Shown here one piece after another: positions 9,774-17,273 of a stretch of DNA of 64,000 nt. This DNA is from Aquabacterium sp. CECT 9606 (lineage in GTDB: Bacteria > Pseudomonadota > Gammaproteobacteria > Burkholderiales > Burkholderiaceae_C). How positions within the stretch are numbered: position 1 is the stretch's first letter; every line of letters begins with the position of its first letter. The position numbers and the translations under genes are program-made. The DNA is taken from the NCBI RefSeq assembly GCF_918741295.1, contig NZ_CAKKNB010000005.1, positions 62,001 through 126,000 on the forward strand, in the 5' to 3' direction. The notes under the pieces are model-generated. The model was not told the DNA's origin. It worked only from the letters and a program-made list of their open reading frames with translations, and did not search any database.

Positions 9774-9857
9774 GGCGGTGTCCAGAAATGGGGTTGAAGA
9801 AAGGCAGATCAAGCTGCCCGGAATGATATCGCCCAACCCCCTGTGAGGCCTTGTCTT

Positions 9858-9882
9858 GACGGTCCGGGCGAAAAGGTCGACA
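9858..9882 (-). promoter_or_regulatory. Candidate ECF42 autoregulated promoter
   Basis: Minus-strand TGTCGA (9882-9877), a 15-base spacer, then CGTC (9861-9858). This matches the -35 and -10 elements reported for ECF42 sigma factors and lies about 85-110 bases before the first DGPF gene (ATG 9773). It indicates that the sigma factor encoded at the operon end switches on its own operon. Confidence 0.65.
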
Positions 9883-9939
9883 AGGAAAGTCCAGCACGCC
9901 AAAAGCGTTTTTGATACTCAACCCAGAAGGAGCAAGACC

Positions 9940-10152
9940 ATGACCATTGGTTCAGAAGTCCATGTGAATGTCCGTGACCTCGCGGGCCCGCAATGTGTGC
10001 AAAAGGTGACCCAGGCCATCCAGAAGCTCGACCCGACTGCCCTGGTGCAGTTCGATTTGCAACAAGGGTTTGTGGACGTGGTCACCACGCAACCCGAGAA
10101 AGCCGTCCTGATGGCCATTCAGGAACAAGGATTTCATCCACAGCTGTCTTGA
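9940..10152 (+). CDS. Small heavy-metal-associated (HMA)-like domain protein lacking the CXXC motif
   Basis: A 70-residue protein whose beta-alpha-beta-beta-alpha-beta pattern resembles HMA/copper-chaperone domains (strand VHVNVRDL, helix CVQKVTQAIQKL, strands VQFDLQQGFVDVVT, final AIQEQGFHPQLS). The metal site MxCxxC is replaced by LAGPQC, leaving a single Cys, so classical Cu(I) binding is doubtful. ATG 9940 is chosen because AAGGAG (9927-9932) sits 7 bases before it; the frame is open further upstream but without such a site. It stands alone, divergent from the ECF42 operon. A degenerate chaperone or simply an HMA-fold protein of other function are both possible. Confidence 0.6.
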   Translation: MTIGSEVHVNVRDLAGPQCVQKVTQAIQKLDPTALVQFDLQQGFVDVVTTQPEKAVLMAIQEQGFHPQLS

Positions 10153-10167
10153 CGGCCATCGAATAAA

Positions 10168-10211
10168 TTTACCCGGGTTTAATTGACAAAGTTGTTTTAT
10201 CCGGGTAATAT
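10168..10211 (+). promoter_or_regulatory. Strong sigma70 promoter with two operator-like palindromes, possibly leaderless
   Basis: TTGACA (10183-10188) and TAATAT (10206-10211) are 17 bases apart. Two related 12-base near-palindromes flank or cover them: TTACCCGGGTTT (10169-10180) and TTATCCGGGTAA (10197-10208), centres 28 bases apart, the second overlapping the -10 box. This is the geometry of a repressor-controlled promoter. The predicted transcription start (about 10218) coincides with ATG 10219, so the mRNA may be leaderless. Confidence 0.6.
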
Positions 10212-10218
10212 TCCTTGC

Positions 10219-10827
10219 ATGGAACATTCATCACACAATTTGGCCACCGCCTTCGTAGGGCACCGCCTGCTGGCCACCGGCTCACTTCCTGAGGTCGCAC
10301 TCGCTGTGAAAGCAGCGGGCGACACAGTCGATTCGATCCTGGTGTTCAAGGACGCCACGGGCGCGCTCGTCGATCTGGACCTTCGTGGTTCTGAGCAAGA
10401 CATCTTGCGGCGCCTGGAACCAGCGCCGAGCGCGCCGCCCTTCGGGGCTGACGAAGCGGCTACCGTGGAGCCCCGTGGCCGCGGACGGCCGCGTTTGGGC
10501 GTGGTGGCGCGCGAGGTGACCTTGCTGCCCCGCCATTGGGAATGGCTCAACGCCCAGCGGGGCGGTGCCTCCGTGGCCCTGCGCAAGCTGGTGGAAGAGG
10601 CGCGGCGCGCATTGCCTGATCAGGAGCGCAAGCGCCAGTCGCAAGAGGCCGCTTACCGGGCGATGTCTGCCTTGGCAGGCGATCTGCCCAATTTCGAAGA
10701 GGCCAGCCGCGCCTTGTTCGCCGATGACGCCGCACGACTGGCTGATTTGGCACAGGCCTGGCCTGACGACATCCGTCGCTACGTTCTGCGCCTGGCAGGG
10801 CAGCAGGACGAACATTCATTTGCCTGA
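10219..10827 (+). CDS. DUF2239 family protein
   Basis: A 202-residue cytoplasmic protein of the DUF2239 family. The family features seen are the N-terminal AFVGHRLLATGSLPEVALAV, the strand VDLDLRGSEQDILRRL, then RGRGRPRLGVVAREVTLLPR and WLNAQRGGASVALRKLVEEA, followed by a helical C-terminus. The GRGRPKLG-type basic patch resembles an AT-hook, so nucleic-acid contact is possible but unproven. ATG 10219 is chosen over the in-frame ATG 10183 because the latter overlaps the -35 box. No ribosome binding site is visible upstream, in line with a leaderless message. Function unknown. Confidence 0.8.
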   Translation: MEHSSHNLATAFVGHRLLATGSLPEVALAVKAAGDTVDSILVFKDATGALVDLDLRGSEQDILRRLEPAPSAPPFGADEAATVEPRGRGRPRLGVVAREVTLLPRHWEWLNAQRGGASVALRKLVEEARRALPDQERKRQSQEAAYRAMSALAGDLPNFEEASRALFADDAARLADLAQAWPDDIRRYVLRLAGQQDEHSFA

Positions 10828-10843
10828 GTCATGCTTTGATGGA

Positions 10844-10859
10844 TATGATGACCATCATA
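10844..10859. promoter_or_regulatory. Probable TetR operator, tetR copy
   Basis: TATGATGACCATCATA is a 16-base palindrome with one central mismatch, 20 bases before the tetR start. It matches the perfect palindrome at 11495-11510, and both are followed by AATTGT. The pairing implies autorepression by the TetR protein encoded next to it. Confidence 0.72.
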
Positions 10860-10879
10860 AATTGTGCTAGCATGGTGAC

Positions 10880-11467
10880 ATGGACGCTAAACCCAGCCGC
10901 CGCGAAGTTACCCACGATCGCATAGTCGAAACCGCCTCACGGGCCATCCGGCGTGCGGGTTACCAGGGTGTGGGCGTGGCCGACATCATGAAAGAAGCCG
11001 GCCTCACGCACGGTGGCTTCTACGCCCACTTCGCCTCTCGCAACGCCTTGCTGGTCGAGGCGCTGGAACGCGCGGGCCAAGATGGCGCGGCCCACATGAG
11101 GCGCCGCATGGCCGAGCGTCAGGCCCAGGGCGCCAGTGAGTTCCGTGCCCTGGTCGAATCCTATTTGTCAGATGCCCACCTGGGCGGTGCAGAGCATGGC
11201 TGCCCGGTGGCGGCCTTGTGCTCCGAAATGCCCCGGCAGGCGCCCGAGGTGCGCGAGGCCTCGGCGCAGCGCGTGCAAGGCATGGTCAGTTTGGTGAAAA
11301 AGGCACTGCCCGCCAACACCCCTGCCAGCACGGCCATGGTGGTTGCCAGCACCATGGTGGGCGCCTTGCAAATGGCCCGCGCTTTGGGCGACAACGCTCA
11401 AGGCAAGGCGCTGCTCAAGGCCAACCGCCAAAGTTTGATCACGCAGTACGAGCCGTCCGGTGGATAA
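10880..11467 (+). CDS. TetR/AcrR family transcriptional regulator
   Basis: A 195-residue regulator. The N-terminal helix-turn-helix spans about residues 10-55 (GVGVADIMKEAGLTHGGFYAHFASRNAL). The ligand-binding half includes HGCPVAALCSEMPRQ, a Cys-containing motif common to one TetR subgroup. It probably represses itself and the downstream SDR gene, because the same palindrome lies before both. It forms a unit with the SDR oxidoreductase and MFS pump that follow, an arrangement typical of sensing and disposing of a reactive or toxic compound. The ligand is unknown. Confidence 0.9.
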   Translation: MDAKPSRREVTHDRIVETASRAIRRAGYQGVGVADIMKEAGLTHGGFYAHFASRNALLVEALERAGQDGAAHMRRRMAERQAQGASEFRALVESYLSDAHLGGAEHGCPVAALCSEMPRQAPEVREASAQRVQGMVSLVKKALPANTPASTAMVVASTMVGALQMARALGDNAQGKALLKANRQSLITQYEPSGG

Positions 11468-11484
11468 GCCGGTGGCTTTTTTTT
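11466..11484 (+). terminator. Small hairpin with T-run after tetR
   Basis: AAGCC (11466-11470), loop GGT, GGCTT (11474-11478), running into a run of eight T (11477-11484). The stem is only 5 bp, so termination is probably partial. It would separate tetR from the SDR promoter. Confidence 0.45.
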
Positions 11485-11494
11485 AACCCGAAAA

Positions 11495-11510
11495 TATGAT
11501 GATCATCATA
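11495..11510. promoter_or_regulatory. Probable TetR operator, SDR copy
   Basis: TATGATGATCATCATA is a perfect 16-base palindrome 19 bases before the SDR start codon. It also contains a TATGAT hexamer that could serve as a -10 box. It is the ideal form of the site before tetR at 10844-10859. Confidence 0.75.
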
Positions 11511-11529
11511 AATTGTTAAGGACATCACC

Positions 11530-12237
11530 ATGAAACTCGACAACGCTGTGGTTCTCGTCACCGGTGCCAACCGGGGCCTGGGGTTGGCATTCGCCAAAGA
11601 GGCGCTCGCCCGTGGCGCCCGCAAGGTGTACGCCGGTGCGCGTGACCCTTTGTCGGTCACCCTGCCTGGCGTCATCCCTGTGAAGCTGGACGTGACCAAC
11701 CCCGCCGATGTGGCCCGGGTGGCCGCCGAATTGGGCGACGTCACCTTGCTGGTCAACAACGCGGGCATTGCCAACTTGGGCGGCTTTTTGGCGGCCAACA
11801 GCGTGGCATCCGCCAGGGCACACATGGAGACCAACTTCTTTGGCCCCTTGATGTTGAGCCAGGCTTTCGCGGGCGTTCTGGCCGCCAACGGCGGTGGCGC
11901 CATCGTGAACGTGCTGTCCGTGGTCAGCTGGATCAACTCGCCGGTGCTGGGTGTTTACAGCGCCAGCAAATCAGCAGCATGGGGGTTGACCAATGGCTTG
12001 CGCCACGAGTTGCGTCAGCAGAAAACGCAGGTGCTGGGCTTGCACGTGGGCTTCATCGACACCGACATGACGGCCGGGTTTGACGCGCCCAAGACACCCC
12101 CTGGTGTGGTGGTGGCGCGCACCTTCGATGCGCTGGAAGCCGGTGCCGACGAAGTGTTGGCCGATGAGTTCACCCAACAGGTCAAGCAAGGCTTGTCGGC
12201 CGAACCGGGCGTGTACCTGGCTCCGGCCGACGCTTGA
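11530..12237 (+). CDS. SDR family NAD(P)-dependent oxidoreductase
   Basis: A 235-residue classical short-chain dehydrogenase/reductase. The Rossmann glycine motif TGANRGLG is at residues 11-18, NNAG near residue 75, a catalytic Ser in VLSVVSW, and YSASK supplies the Tyr/Lys pair around residue 140. The substrate is not predictable. TAAGGA (11517-11522) precedes ATG 11530 at good spacing. The TetR palindrome directly upstream implies induction by the TetR ligand. It is followed after 30 bases by the MFS gene, probably in one transcript. Confidence 0.92.
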   Translation: MKLDNAVVLVTGANRGLGLAFAKEALARGARKVYAGARDPLSVTLPGVIPVKLDVTNPADVARVAAELGDVTLLVNNAGIANLGGFLAANSVASARAHMETNFFGPLMLSQAFAGVLAANGGGAIVNVLSVVSWINSPVLGVYSASKSAAWGLTNGLRHELRQQKTQVLGLHVGFIDTDMTAGFDAPKTPPGVVVARTFDALEAGADEVLADEFTQQVKQGLSAEPGVYLAPADA

Positions 12238-12267
12238 CCACAACACCACCCTGACAGGACCGCCGCC

Positions 12268-13692
12268 ATGCGCTCAGCAGCCAGCCACCTCGCCATCCAT
12301 GTGGTACCGCCACACCCGCCAGCCCCGGCAGCCTCACCTTGGCCGGCCTTCTGGATCGCCAGCGTGGCGGTGTTCCTGGTCTCGCTGGACAGCACCATGC
12401 TGTTCGCGGCATTTGGCGCCCTGCGCAACGCCTTCCCGCAGGCCTCGGCTGCGGACATGTCGTGGGTGCTCAATGCCTACACCGTGGTCTACGCCGCCAT
12501 GTTGATCCCCGCGGGTGGGCTGGCCGACGCCCACGGGCGCAAGCGCGTGTTCATGTTCGGCGTGGTGCTGTTCCTGGCCGCCTCGGCGGCCTGCGGCTTG
12601 TCGGGCAGCGTGGGCTGGCTGATCGCGGCGCGCGTGTTGCAGGCCATCGGCGCGGCCTTGCTGACGCCCGCCTCCTTGTCCATTGTGTTGGCGGCGTTTC
12701 CACAAGACAAGCGCGCCGTGGCCATCAGCCTGTGGGGAGCGGTGGGTGGCCTGGCGGCGGCCATCGGGCCCAGCCTGGGCTCCTTCGTGGTGGATGCCGT
12801 GGGTTGGCAGTGGGCCTTCTACCTGAACCTGCCCCTGGGCGCGATCGCGTTGTGGCGTGGCGCCTCCAGGCTGACCGAATCGGTTCGTCCAGACACCCGG
12901 CGCCGCGTTGACATGGTGGGAGTGGGCCTGCTGATCGTGGCGGTGGGCACGATTGCCTTGAGCATCGTGCAGTCGGATGCGCCCAGCTGGCACCGGACCG
13001 ATCTGGTGATGACCTTTGCCACGGGCGTGATCGCCTTCATTGGCTTCATTGCCTGGGCCCGCTTCACGCCCGCGCCGTTGGTGGATCTGGGTCTGTTCAG
13101 GCACCGCACCTACAGCTACGTCAACCTGGCGACGCTGGCGTTTGGCATCGCGTTTTCAATGATGTTCTTCGCCTTCTTTTTCTACATGACCGGTGTGTGG
13201 CACTACACCTTGCCACGCGCGGGTCTGGCCATCACCCCGGGGCCTTTGCTGGTCATGCCGGTGGCGATCATCACGGGGCGGCTGGCAGGGCGCCTGGGGC
13301 ATCGGCCTTTCCTGGTGGGGGGCGGCTTGGTCTATGCGGCGAGCGGCTTGTGGTTCTTGCTCGTGCCAGGCGAGACGGTGAACTACCTGCGTGATTGGTT
13401 GCCGGGCTTGCTGCTCAGTGGCGTGGGTGTGGGCATGGTGTTGCCTTCATTGTCGGCCGCGGCCGTGAACAAGCTGCCGCCGCAGCACTATGCGGTGGGC
13501 AGCGCCGTCAACCAGGCAACGCGCCAGATCGGCTCGGTGCTGGGGGTGGCGATCACGGTGGTGTTGATCGGCCATGGCAGTGCGCAGCATGCCGACTTCC
13601 AGCCGGTGTACATCATCCACGTGGCTTTGGCCTTGATCACGGCGGCGCTGTGCTGGCCCGTCAACACGCGGCCCGAGCCGCCCAAGCCTTGA
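12268..13692 (+). CDS. MFS transporter, DHA2 (14-TMS drug:H+ antiporter) type
   Basis: A 474-residue inner-membrane exporter of the EmrB/QacA class. A proline-rich cytoplasmic N-terminus leads into TM1 with LVSLDSTMLFAA, the motif A loop GGLADAHGRKRVF follows TM2, and about 14 hydrophobic segments can be counted. It most likely expels a compound sensed by the upstream TetR protein, with the SDR enzyme acting on the same or a related molecule. It lies 30 bases after the SDR stop. There is no membrane-fusion partner nearby, so export would be to the periplasm. Confidence 0.9.
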   Translation: MRSAASHLAIHVVPPHPPAPAASPWPAFWIASVAVFLVSLDSTMLFAAFGALRNAFPQASAADMSWVLNAYTVVYAAMLIPAGGLADAHGRKRVFMFGVVLFLAASAACGLSGSVGWLIAARVLQAIGAALLTPASLSIVLAAFPQDKRAVAISLWGAVGGLAAAIGPSLGSFVVDAVGWQWAFYLNLPLGAIALWRGASRLTESVRPDTRRRVDMVGVGLLIVAVGTIALSIVQSDAPSWHRTDLVMTFATGVIAFIGFIAWARFTPAPLVDLGLFRHRTYSYVNLATLAFGIAFSMMFFAFFFYMTGVWHYTLPRAGLAITPGPLLVMPVAIITGRLAGRLGHRPFLVGGGLVYAASGLWFLLVPGETVNYLRDWLPGLLLSGVGVGMVLPSLSAAAVNKLPPQHYAVGSAVNQATRQIGSVLGVAITVVLIGHGSAQHADFQPVYIIHVALALITAALCWPVNTRPEPPKP

Positions 13693-13821
13693 CGCGCAGC
13701 TTTTACAGGCGCGCACGACAGGATTACACGCGAGTCCCCCAGAGTTTCCAGTTTTACGCCATGGAATAAATGGGCACGCCAATTGCCCCAGTAGGTCATC
13801 GATCTACAAGGACTTTTGGCC

Positions 13822-13863
13822 ATGACTGCAAACCCTAACCTGACTCAGCGGAGGCTGCCATGA
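13822..13863 (+). CDS. 13-codon leader ORF overlapping the glgC start
   Basis: ATG 13822 opens a 13-residue frame, [13 protein letters not shown], whose TGA (13861-13863) overlaps the glgC ATG as ATGA. AAGGA at 13808-13812 is a plausible ribosome binding site, while GGAGG at 13850-13854 lies inside the ORF and serves glgC. The same ATGA geometry links most genes of this operon. It may couple or attenuate translation of glgC; it contains no run of regulatory codons. A chance ORF cannot be excluded. Confidence 0.4.
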   Translation: MTANPNLTQRRLP

Positions 13864-15113
13864 TTGCTGGCAAAAACGTGCTGGCTTTCGTGATGGCAGG
13901 CGGGGAGGGCACGCGCCTGCACTCGCTGACCGCCGATCGGTGCAAGCCCTCCGTGCCGTTCAACGGCAAGCATCGAATCGTGGATTTCGTGCTCAGCAAC
14001 CTGGTCAACTCCGAGATCTATTCGGTGTACCTGCTGGTGCAGTACAAATCGCAGTCGCTGATCGAGCACGTTCGGCAGTCGTGGACCATGAGCCGGTTCA
14101 TCCCCAACCATTTCATCACCGTCGTGCCGCCGCAGATGCATTCGGGCAAGGAGTGGTTTCAGGGCACGGCCGACGCCATCTTTCAAAACATCCATTTGAT
14201 TGAAAGCGCCCAGCCCGACCTGGTGGCGGTGTTTGGGGCCGACCACATCTACCGCATGGATGTGCGCCAGATGGTGGAGTTCCACCTCAAGACCCAGGCC
14301 GATGTGAGCGTGGCGACCTTGCCGGTGCCCCTGTCGCAAAGCCCATCGTTTGGCATCGTCGAGACGGATGACGAGCACCGGGTAGTCGATTTCATTGAAA
14401 AGCCGCCTACCGCCAAGTCCATGCCGGGACGCCCCGGGCATGCGCTGGCCTCAATGGGCAACTACATCTTCAAAGCCGACGTGTTGCTGAAAGAGTTGAA
14501 GCGTGCCAAAGAGCTGGGGGAAAGCGATTTTGGCAAGCACATCCTGCCGCGCATGATGAAGACGCACAAATTGGTGGCCTACGACTTTGCCACCAACGAG
14601 ATCCCTGGCACCCAGCCTTATGAAGAGGCGGCCTATTGGCGAGACGTCGGCACCATCGATGCGTACTTTGAAGCCCATTTCGACACCCTCGGCGCCAAGC
14701 CGCGCTTTCGCATGAGCAACCCTCAGTGGCCCATTTATTCAAGCAACGATTCCGCTGAGTCGGCCCAGATCGAAAACGGCATGATCAACCGGTCTGTGGT
14801 GGGGTCGGGCAGCGTGATCAATGGTGCCCGACTTGACCATGCCATGCTGCGCCGTTCGGTCATCGTCGAACCCGATGCGCAGCTGGAGCATTGCATCGTG
14901 ATGGAGCGCTCGGTGATCAGTGCTGGTGCCCGCATCAAGCGCGCGATCATCGACCAGAACAACCACATTCCGCCCGGCGAGTTGATCGGGCATGACCTGG
15001 AGAAAGACCGCCAACGCTTTCATGTCAGTGAAGGCGGGGTGGTCGTGGTGCCCCGAGGGTACTTTTCGGGCACGGTTCCCGTGGAGCGAGAACTCACCAG
15101 CCGGCACGCCTGA
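13860..15113 (+). CDS. glgC: Glucose-1-phosphate adenylyltransferase (ADP-glucose pyrophosphorylase)
   Basis: Makes ADP-glucose from ATP and glucose-1-phosphate, the committed step of bacterial glycogen synthesis. The 417 residues have the nucleotide-binding signature AGGEGTRL (13-20) with the following KPSVPF, the catalytic GAD (126-128) in GADHIYRMD, and a C-terminal left-handed beta-helix from about residue 300 ([20 protein letters not shown]). GGAGG (13850-13854) precedes ATG. First enzyme gene of the operon, 3 bases before glgX. Regulation in this family is allosteric; the effector is not readable here. Confidence 0.96.
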   Translation: MIAGKNVLAFVMAGGEGTRLHSLTADRCKPSVPFNGKHRIVDFVLSNLVNSEIYSVYLLVQYKSQSLIEHVRQSWTMSRFIPNHFITVVPPQMHSGKEWFQGTADAIFQNIHLIESAQPDLVAVFGADHIYRMDVRQMVEFHLKTQADVSVATLPVPLSQSPSFGIVETDDEHRVVDFIEKPPTAKSMPGRPGHALASMGNYIFKADVLLKELKRAKELGESDFGKHILPRMMKTHKLVAYDFATNEIPGTQPYEEAAYWRDVGTIDAYFEAHFDTLGAKPRFRMSNPQWPIYSSNDSAESAQIENGMINRSVVGSGSVINGARLDHAMLRRSVIVEPDAQLEHCIVMERSVISAGARIKRAIIDQNNHIPPGELIGHDLEKDRQRFHVSEGGVVVVPRGYFSGTVPVERELTSRHA

Positions 15114-15116
15114 GCA

Positions 15117-17273
15117 ATGAAAAAATCTTCGGGAGACAAGAAGGCAGCCAAGGCGGCGCATGGGTGGCACCTGGAGGCTGGTCAAGCCTATCCGCTGGGG
15201 GCCACCTTCGATGGCAGTGGTACCAACTTCGCGCTTTACGCCAGCACGGCCGACCGGGTCGAGTTGTGCTTCCACGCGCCTGATGGCCACGAAATCCACC
15301 GTGTTGAGCTGACGCGCAAGCTGCACCATGTCTGGCACGGCTATGTGCGCGGTTGCCCTGCAGGCACCCTTTATGGCTACCGGGTGCATGGTCCGCACCG
15401 GCTTGAAGAGGGGTTGCGCTTCAACCCCAGCAAGTTGCTCATCGATCCCTACGCCAAGGCCATCGTCGGGCCGGTGAATTGGTCTCCTGCCCACTACGAC
15501 TACGAACTGGACGCGGTCGACGAAGACCTGGCGCAGAACAACGACGACAGCGCGCCAGGCATGCCGAAGTCGCAGGTGGTGGACGAATCATTCGACTGGG
15601 GCGATGACCGATCTCCGCAAGTGCCTTGGCGTGACACCATCTTCTATGAGGTTCACGTCAAGGGCCTGAGCCAGCGGCACCCTGACGTGCCCGAGGCCCA
15701 TCGGGGCACCTACGCGGGCCTGTCATCACCCGCAGTGATTGACCACTTGAAGAAGCTGGGCGTGACCTCGATCGAGTTGCTGCCAGTGCACGCCTTCATC
15801 GACGACCAGCGCCTGGTCGAGTCCGGCCTGCGCAACTACTGGGGCTACAACACCATCGGCTTTTTCGCACCCGAGATGCGCTACAGCGCCACCGGCTCGA
15901 TCAACGAGTTCAAGCAGATGGTCAAGGACCTGCACGCCGCAGGCCTGGAGGTGATCCTGGACGTGGTCTACAACCACACGGCCGAGGGCAATCACCTGGG
16001 CCCCACGCTGTGCTTCAAGGGCATCGACAACGCAACTTACTACCGCCTCAGCCCCGAGGACCCGCGCTACTACGTGGACTACACCGGCACCGGCAACACC
16101 CTCAACAGCCACCACCCGGTGGTGTTGCGCCTGATCATGGACAGCCTGCGCTATTGGGTGACGCAGATGCACGTGGATGGTTTCCGGTTTGACCTGGCGA
16201 CCACACTGGGCCGCAGCGCATCGGCCTTTGACCACCACAGCAGCTTCTTCGCGGCTCTGGCGCAAGACCCGGTGCTGTCGCGCGTCAAGCTGATCGCCGA
16301 GCCCTGGGATCTGGGCGACAACGGCTACCAGGTGGGTGGGTTTCCGCCAGGTTGGGTCGAGTGGAACGGCCTGTACCGCGATGCCGTGCGCGATTTCTGG
16401 CGTGGCCAGGAGCACACCGTGGCCGAACTCTCGCGCCGCATGTGCGGCTCCAGTGACCTGTACGAGCACCGGGGCCGCTGCCCCACTGACAGCGTCAACC
16501 TGATCACTGTGCACGATGGCTTCACCCTGCGAGACCTCGTTAGCTACAACGACAAGCACAACGATGCCAATGGCGAAGACAACCGCGATGGCGAAAGCCA
16601 CAACCGCAGCTGGAACTGCGGTGCCGAGGGCGACACCGACGATGAAACGGTTCGCGCCTTGCGCCTGCAGCAGCAACGCAACCTGCTGACCACCTTGTTC
16701 CTTTCGCAAGGCACGCCCTTGCTGCTGGGTGGCGATGAAATGGGGCGCTCGCAAGGGGGCAACAACAACGGGTATTGCCAGGACAGCGAGATCAGCTGGT
16801 TTGACTGGAACCTCACGCCAGAGCAACAAGGCCTGCTGTCCTACGTGCAGCGCCTGATCGAGTTCCGCAAAGCCCAGCCCGGCTTGCGCCGCACCGATTT
16901 CCTGGACGGGCACATTGACGAAGACGGCCACCGCGACGTCACCTGGTTCGATGCCGAGGGCCGCGAGATGACCACCGAGGCCTGGGAACAACCAGAGGCC
17001 CGCACCGTGGCGTCCATGTTCTGCGGCCGACACACCGGTGAGTACGATGAGCACGGCCGGCGCGCCAATGCCGAGACGCTGTTGATGCTGATCAACGGGC
17101 ACCACGAGGACGTGCCATTCATCCTGCCCGCGCACTACGAGCAAAAGGACTGGACCGCGCGCTTTGACACCAGCCACGACAGCGGGCAACCCGACCAATT
17201 GGCCTGGCGGGCGGGCGATACCTATCCCTTGGCCGCCCGGTCCATGGTCGTGTTCACGCAGGAACCCGGATGA
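15117..17273 (+). CDS. glgX: Glycogen debranching enzyme GlgX (isoamylase type, GH13)
   Basis: Hydrolyses alpha-1,6 branches of glycogen or limit dextrins to free linear malto-oligosaccharides. The 718 residues comprise an N-terminal CBM48-like domain (about 25-130), the GH13 barrel with nucleophile Asp359 (GFRFDLATTLGR), acid/base Glu395 (KLIAEPWDLG) and the third Asp at 467 (TVHDGFTLRDL), then a C-terminal beta domain. It follows glgC by 3 bases and its stop overlaps the treZ start (ATGA). Its linear products are the natural substrates of the TreY and TreZ activities encoded next. Confidence 0.95.
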   Translation: MKKSSGDKKAAKAAHGWHLEAGQAYPLGATFDGSGTNFALYASTADRVELCFHAPDGHEIHRVELTRKLHHVWHGYVRGCPAGTLYGYRVHGPHRLEEGLRFNPSKLLIDPYAKAIVGPVNWSPAHYDYELDAVDEDLAQNNDDSAPGMPKSQVVDESFDWGDDRSPQVPWRDTIFYEVHVKGLSQRHPDVPEAHRGTYAGLSSPAVIDHLKKLGVTSIELLPVHAFIDDQRLVESGLRNYWGYNTIGFFAPEMRYSATGSINEFKQMVKDLHAAGLEVILDVVYNHTAEGNHLGPTLCFKGIDNATYYRLSPEDPRYYVDYTGTGNTLNSHHPVVLRLIMDSLRYWVTQMHVDGFRFDLATTLGRSASAFDHHSSFFAALAQDPVLSRVKLIAEPWDLGDNGYQVGGFPPGWVEWNGLYRDAVRDFWRGQEHTVAELSRRMCGSSDLYEHRGRCPTDSVNLITVHDGFTLRDLVSYNDKHNDANGEDNRDGESHNRSWNCGAEGDTDDETVRALRLQQQRNLLTTLFLSQGTPLLLGGDEMGRSQGGNNNGYCQDSEISWFDWNLTPEQQGLLSYVQRLIEFRKAQPGLRRTDFLDGHIDEDGHRDVTWFDAEGREMTTEAWEQPEARTVASMFCGRHTGEYDEHGRRANAETLLMLINGHHEDVPFILPAHYEQKDWTARFDTSHDSGQPDQLAWRAGDTYPLAARSMVVFTQEPG

